From NCBI GenBank assembly GCA_947396885.1, contig OX377205.1, forward strand, positions 22,865,407 through 22,929,406: a stretch of DNA of 64,000 nt, written 5' to 3'. Below the pieces are notes generated by a model that was not told where the DNA came from, ran no database searches, and was given only the letters and a program-made list of their open reading frames with translations. Source of the DNA: Heligmosomoides polygyrus polygyrus (Eukaryota; Nematoda; Chromadorea; Rhabditida; Heligmosomidae). Shown in pieces: positions 10,193 through 22,100 of the stretch. The position numbers and the translations under genes were made by a program. Every line of letters starts with the position of its first letter. Position 1 is the stretch's first letter.

Positions 10193-13100
10193 GTAACGGC
10201 GGGTTGCAACCCTCAATTACCGGTTGGGACCCGAGTCAGTCTTCAATGGCATCGACGTGTTGATGTTATTGACTCTGTATTTAGTGCCTATTTGTGTAAG
10301 AAAATACTAGAGGGGTGGGCCGATCCCGTAGTTCGCTAATTGTTTCCTTGCTGGTGATCTCGGGGGTCTTGTTCTAATTATTAACCATCAATTAAGAAAG
10401 GTAAATTTTGACTCCATTTTAAGGTAAAAAACCAACCTTACAATTGCAGTCACTGTGCTATAGCATCCCTCTCATAACTGTTCATTGCAACGCTGTAGAT
10501 GTACTGAGTAGGACTTCTGAGCTCTTCTCTTGTCCTGCTTTGTAGCGCTGGAGAGCCCCACATTTGCGTGGAGGAACTACGGATCTTCCTCTTTCTCCCT
10601 ACTTTCCCCTTAAAGTGATCTCGGGCCGCTTGTCGCAGGGCCACGTGGAGCATCCCCGGGTGGATAGAGGGGAATGAATCGCGAACCATATGCGACTGTG
10701 TTCTGCCCAGAGGCGCGGGTGGGATGCGGAGGTGGATTCCCTGCTCCAGATGTGCCAAGTGAGCTCTTACCCTCTGTGTGGGCGTGGCATGTTCATGCAC
10801 ACTGTGCATGTATGTTCGCTTTTGCGCGGATTGTATTCTGTTGGCCCAGCCAATAGCTTGCTCTGTGTAGAGTGAGAGTATGTACATCGAAAGGCGGTTC
10901 GAGGATAGCTGAAAGGCCTTCCCTTTCCTGGCGGCTGGCTGGCTAGCTGTTCGGAGGGAGTTCTTCATCTGCATTACGGAGCTGACTAGCTACCCGTATT
11001 GTACTCCAATCAAAGCAGTAGCACATTCCCCCATAAGCGAACAAACCCGCAAGCGAGAGCGATGGCTGGGCGAACAATTGGGCTGACGGTGGTTCGATGT
11101 TGAAGCGCGCCCTTCTCCATGACCTTGAAGTGCTATCTAGATCCCGCCAAGTCCAATTTCAGACGCATTGGAACTGGAGGGATAGGGACGTCTACCAGTT
11201 ATAGATTTTGAAAACTGAACATAACGTTACTGTCAACATGCTGACGAAAAACATGCCTACTTTCAGCTCTATATCGCGTATTTGAACGATACCGACATTG
11301 CGAGGATGGCCTTCCAATGCTCAAACTGGACCGCGGCTCCGAACCCGGATCTGCACCTGAAGTGGACCGACTTCACCACTATTCAACGCAACAACCCTGG
11401 AGTAATGGCGCTCTACCCAGGTCTATGCGACGTGTCCGACTGTCTGCCTGGCAGATCGAGCTGCAACACAAAAGGTCAGACCAGCACCTCCAAAAACACT
11501 ACAAGTGTTGCTTGCACTCTAAAGTGAGCTACTAGGTTGATTCGAAAATAATAGCCGATTTTAAATCAATAGAACGGACGATGAAATATCTCCTCTTTTA
11601 AACTAGTTTGTTAGACCGAGTAAATGCAATCAAAGCATACATGTCCTAGTAAAGCATGGAGGAATGATTACCACAGACATGAAACCGTTGACTTCTTGAG
11701 TAAGTGAAGGTCGGTTTCTTCTAAGGTTCAGCCTATATTGTTAACTAGGGACTAAGGAGTTAATTGGTTGGAGAGCAGTTTGTCCTGGAGCCGGTTTCAT
11801 CTACCTTATAGTAAAGGTAAGGAAATCCTCTTGGGTATACGAAATTACAGACGAGGATCGCCGAGTATTCCCTGCATAGTAGTATATCCACAAACAAGGA
11901 GAAGGTGTATGATGAATGCATCATCTTGGGTATGCACTCGCGTCTACTCGTATACTCTAGGGTTTAGCCATTGATGCACCATCCGCTGGAGAGGTCTGCA
12001 GAATATAACGGAGACACAAGCATTTTCACTGCTGGTTCAGCACATTTCTGGAGAGTCAATTTCCAAACGTGTTTCGAGCATCACCGTACCACCGAATGTT
12101 TCCAGATCTCCTTTTCAAGCTTTTTATTGTACTTGACACTTTCTGGAAGAGCCTTCACAGGTTTAGAAAGTTCTACTCCCTCGCAATTTCTTCGGTAGTG
12201 TTCAAAGTGGTGGGAAGCTATGTCGGAGAATTCAACAACGTTTTGTAATGCGAATTCATCTTTATAAGTCATTTGTGAAGCCCATTGGTCAACCTTTTCT
12301 GCATTGCGGGGCCTATTGTCGAAGAAGATTCAATTTTAATAGTAGACAGCAAGACAGCCGAGAAATAGCTTCATGCAATTCATCAAATTGAGAGCAGTTT
12401 GCTCCTCCTACGTCGAGTTGTTCTAATCGTCGGGCAACTCATGTGTGCGACAAATATTTCGCCATTTCTCCTTTCTAATCCTATGAAAGTTAATTCTTTA
12501 GTTATATATGCATCAGAAAACAGGCTTATTATGGTGCATTACCAGTGGTCCTTTCTGGATTTCTCAGCATGCTTTCTTTATGTAACCCATGAAAATCAAC
12601 CAGCCTCTTATGACTTCCTTACAGTTGAAGACTCTTGTTTTCTCTACGAATAAACTGATGCCAAAGCTGCACTGCAGTTCACTGGAGACGCACAAGAGCG
12701 GGAATTGGTGTCAAACTTATCTAGCAAGGAAAAAACTCTGGTTTGCCCATCGGCCGACCACCAGAAGTCAATGTAAATATATGCCAAATTCGCATTTGAA
12801 CTGTCTTCACACTTCCCATAAAAGTAGAATGCGTGGCGCATCCCACAAAAGTATTGATTAACGTCGACGTTTACTCTTCATTTACATTGCACAGATGTGG
12901 TTTGGACTCCTCGATTCGTTGTGAAGATAGAGCCACATATCAGCTCATCTACGAAAAGTTCATGAATCCGGGCTTTGAGTATCGCAAAAAATTAAGAAGT
13001 AAGAAAACTTTAAATATTTTCGGGACTGGTTCAGTCGTTTGTTAGAGCAAGCTCTCGAACAACGCATCATATACTCCTAGAAAGTTATAAAATCTCACCA

Positions 13101-16100
13101 TTAGTGCTGTAGAAAAATTGTATGGCATGGATTGTAATTATTTTTGGAAAAAAAACTAAAATAATAGCTAGTGTCAGAAGGACTATAAGGGAGAACTCCT
13201 ATCATTTTTAAGTCTACTTCATGAAATTGATAGACCAATGCTTCTTCAAATATATTCTCACACCACACCTCTTGTATAGTCTCATTATCGAAGAAAGAGA
13301 ATTCTTTGCTTCCCATTGCTGGCTTCATCGAAGCTCCTCATTCCTCACAACGTTTTCGCAAATTTTCATTTTCAGACAAAATTCCTCCCCTGGTGACTTC
13401 GTGCCCCAGAAACATTCGAAAGGTCTCCGCGAACCGCCTTACGCGGGTTGACTGGAACACAACCGACATGTTCACCGACAACGTTGGCATTGCTTCAATC
13501 AAGAGCAACTACCGCAGCGGGCAGTCGTTCACCTGGTAAGGGTCCAAAATATTTGGATGACATTCTTGGTGGCGTGGACAAGCTCTACCCGTTCTTCTCC
13601 TTGCCTCACGGCTCATCAGTCTTTTTGATAGGGGCTACTATCGAGTCGTGTATACCGCCAGCGACGCCGCAGGGAATACAGCTGTCTGTGCGTTTTCGGT
13701 CGTCGTCTCGCCGTCGGAATGCCAAACTCCTCACTCCGATTCACAGGTAAACCTCTGAGAGAAATGGATTTGACAAAAAAAAACTAACAGTAGACATCTC
13801 CTGTCCCACAACCTCATGCCATAGGCAAGCGTACCACATAGCGATGAGTTTTGGGAAATTTTTTGAAAATAAAAATAAAAAATTGAAATTTCTGAATATT
13901 CATTTCGTCGTGAACATTTTTTTCGCCCAAGGAGGAATTTAAGGGACTGATCACTATACAATGGTTTCAAATCAATAATTTCTGGATACCCGGTCCGAAT
14001 CATCCAAAAATCCGGTGTCCGCGAAGATAGCGTTATCCGAAAAAGAGTTTATCCAATATTGCTTGTTGATGTTGATTAGCCACACGAGATTGGTAAATCC
14101 GTTTATTGGCCGACGTTTCGGCAAAATCGCCTTCTTCAAGGGCCTAAATGAGACAGAACACTCACAAAGTTGAACGACCAAATCCCTCGACAAATCTTAT
14201 AGGAAAGTTCATGAAGTACTACGCAGCAGACCAGGAAGATCAACTCAAAAAACCGACCTTAGGTGGATCCACAGAAGTGGATGGTTGTGCCATTGCCTCA
14301 TTTAGGCCCTTGAAGAAGGCGATTTTGCCGAAACATCGGCCAATAAACGGGTTCCCCAATCTCGTGTGGCTAATCAACATCAACAAACAAAATCATTTTC
14401 GGGTATCCGAGTCGGACTTCCCGATCTGAATAATCCAAAAATCCGAGGCCCGGAAAGATAGCATTATCCGAACTCATCCAATTATTCGAAGATTTTTGTT
14501 CGGACCCTATGTATACTTTTCGCCAACCCGCATGTATGAGTGGTGAGATCATGCACACAGGTTTCGCCAAAACTTCGTCTAGAGTGGTTATTTAAGGCAC
14601 TGATCATTTGTCTGTGGTTTTTCACGTATTTTTTCAGCTATTGCATTATTTTTGGTAGGTACTTGGTAGAATTCAAGTAGTACTCAAGACCTAGAAAGCC
14701 AGTGCACTAATCAAGATTTCGGGATTTTCAGTTTCAAGGCGACGTAAGCTACCAAGCTGTCAACGGAACTGATGCGGTGAAGACAGCTCGAGTCAACTGC
14801 AGTGACACATATTTCCCGAGAAGTGGTCCAGAATTCTACGTCTGCGACGTAATGGTCGGTTAACATTTAGGCGTGTATGAAGTTGCACCTCTGATTCGAT
14901 CAAACTATCTCCTTTCAGGGGCAATGGGATCGCACTTCCTTCTGGCCCGCAAATAGCACCTACACCTTTCCCTCATGTGGTGCAACGAAGGATCCCCTGC
15001 AGAACATCAACGGCACCCTCGATGATTCTGGGGACTGCTCATTGGTGAGTGCTCCAATTTACCAGCGATAGCCGGAAGTCTACTGTTCTACTTGAGTGCC
15101 CTTAAAGATTCTACAAAGCCTTCTGGAATCGTTGCTCAACGAAACTCGGCCTTACTGCTCCACGTTCAACTGCACGGGACAGGTACATGGCTTGAGTTTT
15201 TTGGGTGCCTTCATCGCCTACCCATGTTGTAAATATAGGTGTCGATTGATTCGGATTGCCCACCAACTCTTTCTTCCTCACGGGTGAAACGACGTACCAT
15301 ACGTGATGAGGTGTACAGTTTCCATTTCTACGTGAACGTCAAGTAGGTGACTCTTGTCTCTTTGCCGCTCGAATCCGTGCCGTGTAGCCGATTAAAAATG
15401 AAACGAAATGTGGGTGTAATTCCACAGTTATGCGCCATGTATTCAATTTTTGTGGTATCGTAAAGACACCTTTGAATGCACATATTAACCCGACAAAAGC
15501 GATCTGCGAGAGGAGGCCATTGGACAAACCGAAGGGTAGGCACCAGGATGAGCGGATAACAAAATTTTGAAACCTGGAACGGATAACGGATAATTTTGCC
15601 CAAAAATCGCCGGATAACGGAAAAACGGATAACGAACAAACAACACAAATAAAACTGGGCCTAAAGTGCTCTCATTTCAACAGCAGACATGGAACGCAAC
15701 TGCTATCGAATTATAAGACTTTTTTAACGACTTTAATCGAGTTTTTTTGAATTGAAACACGGTGCAGTCACTTTATCAAGGCCCTATGGGATTCTCAAAC
15801 TTCGGTAAAAGGAAACACTTCTTCACTGCTCTTTCTTCATTGGACAAGTAGCAAGACCACCAGCTGTAAAAATGAAACTGTTCTGCAAACTCTACTCTGC
15901 CGATGTTTCGCCAGGCTAACCAATCCTTATTGTCGTTTTGTTGTTGTTTTGGTAGTTTTGTTTGTATTTATTATTTCGTATCTATTTTTGTTGCTTATTT
16001 TATTGTTATTATTTGTTATTGTTTTATTAATTTTTATCTATCTATCCATCGTCTATTTTTTATCTTTTTATATTTTACTTACTTACTTTGATACTTTGAT

Positions 16101-19100
16101 GGTCCTTTGTCGGCTGGAGGTCTTCTCAGCGGGGACCACAACTCTTCCAGACCGCTCGATCTCTGGCTGCTTGCATCCAGTGAGGCAGACTCCGCTCTCT
16201 GAAAGATCTTGAGAATGAGTCTGCCCATCGCGTTGGCGGTAGTCCCAGTGGTCTCTTATGGTCTCTCGGGAGCCATTCTGTGACACGGAGACTCCATCTA
16301 TCGTCCTTTCGTCGGAGCAGGTGTCCGGCCCAGCGATATTTGGACTTCTTCATGTTCTGCAGCGGGTCTGCTAATTGCGACTTCTCCCGTAGCTCCGAGC
16401 TTCGTAGGCCTTCTTGCCATTGCTGACGAAGGCTTGTCCTTAGAAGACATCTCTCCAGTGCACGATGCGTAGTTTGCATCGCTCTGGCGATTGTCTTGTT
16501 GTCGGGCCAGGTTTCCGTCGCGTAACACATCACAGGCAGTACAGAGGCGTTGAATATCGAGGCCCTGAGGCCGGGATCCTTGACCTGATCGGTGACTTCG
16601 CGAATCGAACTGAAGGCTGCCCATGCTGCGCGTCTCCTGCGGGCGATTTCAGGAGCGAGGTCGCTATTCATGTTCAGCTCTCTTCCCAGATAGACGTAGG
16701 AGTCGACCTGTTGCAGAGCGACTCCATTTAACTTTACGAGTCCCGTGTCACACCACTGGTTGACCATAAATTGTGTTTTGGACATATTCATGGCCAATCC
16801 AATCTTCATACCTGCCACATTGAGCTCGTTCAGCATTTCCTCGGCTTCTGCCGTGCTGGTAGAGATGAGAACAATATCGTCGGCGAAGCGAAGGTTGCTG
16901 ATCCGTTTACCGTCGACAAGGTAGCCTTTATCGTCCCAGTTCAAGTCTTTCATGGCATCCTGAAGTGCCGCTGTGAATAGCTTGGGAGAGATCGTGTCTC
17001 CCTGCCGTACTCCTTTCCCGATAGGAATCTTAAGCTTTCGATCGAACAGCTGGATGGTAGTCGATGTGTTCGAGAAGCATTCGTCGAGAAGTCGGATGTA
17101 GGGCGATGGTATACCAGCGTTCACAAGGGCGTTCAGAATGGCGTTGATTTCCACAGAGTCGAACGCTTTCCGATAATCCACGAAGACAAGAACAAGTGGG
17201 AGGTGGTATTCGCGGCTCCTTTCGATGAGCTGTGAGACAGTCTGAATATGGTCCATGCAGGAGAAATCCTTGCGAAACCCTGCTTGCTCCACTGGTTAAT
17301 ATTCATCCAAGCAACGCTCCATGCGGTTAAGCAGTATCTTGGTGAAGATCTTGTACACAACCGAGAGAAGACTGATGGGTCGATAGTTGTTGATATCCTC
17401 CTGCTGACCTTTTTTGAAGATTAAAACTGTTTTCGACTCCTTCCATGAGTCCGGAATCCTACCAAGTAGTGGTTGAAGTGATTGGCAAGAAGTGAGCAGA
17501 CGGCACTGCCACCCGCACGAAGGAGATCAGCAGAAATGCCGTCCGGTCCGGGAGCAGTGCCCAGCTTCATCCTTCTGATGGCATGAGCAACTTCTGATTC
17601 CAGAATGGGAGGTACTTCCTCAGCTGGTGGCATCAAGCATTTCGGGACAGTGATGGAAGAACGGAACAGATCTGTGTAGAATTCCTGAACGATGGCCTCC
17701 ATCGCTCTTCGAGACGTTTGCGTTGTTCCATCCTTATCCACAAGGGCTGACATTATTGCCTTCTGATCGCAGAGATCTCGTTTGCAGCGCTTTATGCTTG
17801 AACCTTTCCCAGCCGCTTCTAACAGCTTCAATCTTCTGTAGGCTTGAATGGACTCCTTCACTGCAATTCGACAGGCCTTCGAGATGGTGACTTTTTCCAG
17901 ATGGGAAGCATTAGGATCCAGTTTAACAGCTCTTCTTTGCTCCAAGAGTTTAATCGCATGTGCGTTGAGTCTTGAAGCAGACGGCGATGTGGCTTCGCAA
18001 GAGCTGCTAGCACATTTCTACAGTCCTTTGGAGAGAAGGTCGTAGTCTTCCGATGGGTCTTCAAGAAGATTCCAATCATACGACTTTATCGCATATTCCA
18101 ACTCCTCAGACTTGAATGTGGGGATCCTCACCGGTGCCGGTTTATGGGTGTCACGCTTGAACATCCTCTTTTTGAGAGTCAGCTTCGCACGGACAAGACG
18201 GTGATCCGAGCCGGTGTCAAATGAAGGCAGCACGGAGACGTCGAACAGACTCCAGCGTCTGTTCGTAAGAACATGGTCGATCTCCGAACGTGTTTCTCCA
18301 TTTGGGCTTTCCCAGGTCCATCGTCGGTTTGAAGGCTTCTTAAACATAGAATTTCCATGATAGAGACGGCACGCGGATAGGGAGTCTATCAGGCGCTCTC
18401 CGTTTTCGTTCCTTGAAAAAGTTCCATGTGGTCCTAGCCTCCATTCGTCGTGATCATTCGTACCAACGATAGCGTTAAAGTCACCAACGACAACTTTGTA
18501 GTAGCTCTTCTCGTCGTTGACAGCCCTTTCGAGCAGCTTGTAGAATTCCTCCTTTTCTTCATCTGTGGCCGCAGATGTTGGAGCATATCCATTTATGATG
18601 GAGATGGTTCCTTGATCTTTGGTTTCCAGACGAAGAACAGCTACTCGCGGACTGATGATCTTGTAAGAGTCTACTAGGTGGTGCACTGTCGAATTGACGA
18701 GAAATCCAACTCCGCCAATATTCTTTCTGTCCACCTTTGCTCCGATAATGAGAAGCTCGTTGTGGTCGGTCCTTCTTATGGTTTCCGTTCTGCCTTTCGT
18801 TTCCTGCAGGGCGATAACGTCGTATTTGATGTTTCGGCTTCTATAAAGCAGTGTCCGAAGATCCTGCTCAGATGCGATCGAACGACAGTTGTAAGTGCAG
18901 ACGAATAAACAGTTTCCGTGTCGTGGTGGGAGGGAGTTTCCGGTAGTCTGATTCCAATGACGTCCTGATAGTTTAACTCCGAGATTAGATGGCCCCTCGC
19001 CGGAGGTGGATGCAACCGACGTCGTAGAAGTCCACCTCCGGCGCGCGGAGGACTGGGGCGCGGGTTTAGTTGTTTGAGCCGTACCGGTGGTCTGGTTACT

Positions 19101-22100
19101 CACATGTTCCTGGCCAGGGATACAGGAGAGCCGCCCATACACGACAAGCGTCGCGTACTGCGTGGCCGTTTGTGCCGTTAGCCATCACAAAGTGATGTTC
19201 ACCCCTTCACCGCGGTGAGGTGGCACATGAAGGGGAATAATAAGTAACATAAATAAATAACAAAAATAAAAATAGAAAAAAATAACCAATAAGGTAAACA
19301 TATAGGTAACATGAAGGGGTTTATATTTTAGTTTTTTTATATTTACATTTATATGTTTACCTTATTGGTTATTTTTTTCTATTTTTATTTTTGTTATTTA
19401 TTTATATTACTTATTATTTATAGCATTTTATCGACTTTTTACTTTTTATTTTATTTTGAGTTTATATTTATTTTTTACAATTACATTTTTGTTTCATTGT
19501 TATTTCGTTTATCGTTATTGTTTATTTATTGTTTTATTTTATTGGAATATTTATTTTTTGATTTTTATTTTATATTTCTATTGCTATTTTATTTTATTTT
19601 ATCCATATTTTATTTTATTTTATTTTCATTTTTTACTTTATATTTTTATTTTATCTATATTTTTATTTTCTTTTGATTTATTTTGTATACTTTATAGCAT
19701 TTTATTGGCATTTTTTATTCTGGTGTATAAATGAACGACCCTGGAAGGATGGAAGTTAGACGTCTTTCCAACTACGTTACTGTGCCTGAAGTCACCTCAC
19801 CCTTCTAGATTTAAATGCCCTCTATTTTTGCCCGCGATCACTCCTATGATTGTAAAGCTTCTACACAGCTATCCAGTACCACGCCCAAACCTGGGTATCA
19901 ACTAATTTGTTGTTCGTTATCCGGCCCAAAACTGCCTGATAACGAACAACAAAACGGTTAGGCCAAAACCCCCGGAAACCGGATAACGGATAACGGATAG
20001 CGGTTAATCCGCTCATCCCTGGTAGGCACCTCCAATTGACTGCGCACCAAATAGTTGTGCACATTTTACGCTTATTGATTTACCTATTTTAACAAATGAA
20101 CGACATTTTCCGTTAAAATCTAATCGAACGGTTTAACGGAATTTTTCGGAAATTTAAAGGAATTTTTAACGGTTTTCTAAAATTTGCGTTAAACCGTGGA
20201 CCCATGTGTAAATTAGCCGCTAGTCTAATGCTATGCGAAGAGGAATTTTTTTTGAGAAAAAATGCCGTAGATCAGGAAAGGCTACTGAAAGTTTGATTAT
20301 AGGACGGAAACCTTCATTTCCTTCTTAGCGTTTCTTCGCTTTTTTACTTTACAATTCTACTGTTTCTCTTTTGTTTTACATTTTGCATTTTGTATTGAGG
20401 AATGCCTTGCATGTTCTGCATTTGCTGAAGAACCCTCATAAGGAACCACAGGGGATCACATTAGGAAATTCCAGAAAAAAATGAAATCAAATTACGAAAT
20501 CAAATGACCTTTTTCGCGTTATGGTGGACACTTTTCCTTTTCATATCACACTGAACACCTTCCAAAACGAAGCGAGCGTCTTCCAGATTTAACTAGAAAT
20601 CTTCTAACAAGGCTAAAACGATTCTTCGATTTAAAGCGTTATAACTTTTAACTTGAAAATTACTTATTCACCTCTCCCATGTAAGTGAACAAAGTGCTTG
20701 AGGTTTTACCAGTTTACCATTTTTAAGAGAATGGGCTGCTATAAACATCCTTCGAAGTATTAAAAAGCAAAGTTTTTGTGCATTAGAATATTAAGAGGTT
20801 GCGCCGTGCATATCATATCTGCATCTTATCTGCAACTTGAATTGATTGATATTGGAAATAAGGATTAATTGGAGATGCGAAGTAAAAGCATGGCTGCTCC
20901 CTACAGTTTTTTTTTTGCTTCAACGTTGAATAGAGTATAATTGCATGCAAACAGCCATTTTGCTGTCAATAAAACGAAAGCTGCACCGTGATAGACGAAT
21001 GCATGGAGCGGCACACTGAAATTTGCTAGTTTTTGCATTTTAAAATAAGATTAACACTTACTAGCTGAAAAAATTATAGCAGTTCTAAAGCCGATCACTT
21101 TTGGGAAAGGAGAATTATAAATTTTTGAAGAAAGTCATTCATTCGAAACGCTTGCGAAGTGCATGGCGCATTCTAGGAGGATTGGTTGTAACATCAGTCT
21201 CTATATTTTTGTCTATAGCTCACCAGATTTTTGATCCCCCTTGAAAGGTTCTTCCTATGTTTCCGGCGATTTTCAGCAGCACGAGGTCGTTGCTGAGGGA
21301 CACCATCGACAGCTCTCTGCGACTGGTCTTTCCAAGTGCAAATCTAACAACAACCGACAGCGTTATCTGCGACGACAAATTTCCTCATCTGAGCATGAGC
21401 CATGGGAATGCCAGCTGCGGTATGTTTAGTAACTCTTCGAGTTCAAAAAAATTCAAAGATGTTTTGTCAATAATTTATTCGCCTTCTTCACCTCCCTTTT
21501 TTACACTTTCCTCACTATATTCCCTTGTTTTTAGCGGACTGTTCTGCCGGGCAGTACTGGCATCGTGAAAGCGGCAGCTGCGTTCGTTGCCCGGAAGACA
21601 CTTATCGTTCGATTGGCGACCCCTTGGAGGAATGCCGACCTTGTCCTGCCAACAAAAGCACATCTGGGCAAACCGGACAGAAGGACAAGAGTGCTTGTCA
21701 TGGTGAGTTACTTTGTTAAAGCGCAACTTCAACGAGCTTCAAATTGCTCACCTTCTTAAGCGTGTATCTCTGAAAAGATGGGTTTTATTTTTGAGTGAAC
21801 TGATGAGCTTCCCACTAGTAGGCGCAAAAGGCAAGGTCGAAGGAGGCCAGTGTGTCTTTGTCCACGCGATTACCTCAAACTTGGGTTACTAAACACAATT
21901 TCAACTTATTTGTCATATTTATAAAAGAACAAATTACATAAAGAGCATGGGATAGAAGACAACTATTATATAAATAAGTTCTTAGCGGAACGTTGGTGAG
22001 ATCAAAAAAAAAAAAGGAAAAAAGGAAAGGAAAGTTGAAACATCGAGTAATATTTTCTGAATCTCGAATCAAATCTAACTTTTAGCTTATATAAATCTTA

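Larger units (their letters stand above)
16080..19235 (-). mobile_element. RTE-type LINE, nearly full length, nested in a hAT element
   Basis: The endonuclease and reverse transcriptase parts lie in order on the minus strand. The 3' end runs into a simple tract (GTAAGTAAGTAAA-like on the minus strand), as expected for RTE elements. The 5' end abuts an AT-rich palindrome at 19236. Confidence 0.85.
15544..20021. mobile_element. hAT-like element with perfect 8-bp TSD, host to a nested LINE
   Basis: The left terminus CAGGATGAGCGGATAAC (15544) pairs with the right terminus ...ATCCGCTCATCCCTG (ends 20021). GTAGGCAC flanks both sides (15536-15543 and 20022-20029). Both ends carry repeated GGATAACGGATAAC-type subterminal motifs. 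No hAT transposase is visible; most of the length is a later RTE LINE insertion (about 16080-19235). The pair sits in an intron of the receptor-like gene. Confidence 0.85.

Noticed and set aside
15903..16212. Hydrophobic open frames on the plus strand
   Set aside because: They lie over the T-rich 3' tail of the minus-strand RTE LINE; a composition artefact.
19353..19734. Long Phe/Tyr/Ile-rich open frames (up to 107 codons)
   Set aside because: They arise from a T-rich low-complexity tract and overlap in several frames; no real membrane protein is implied.
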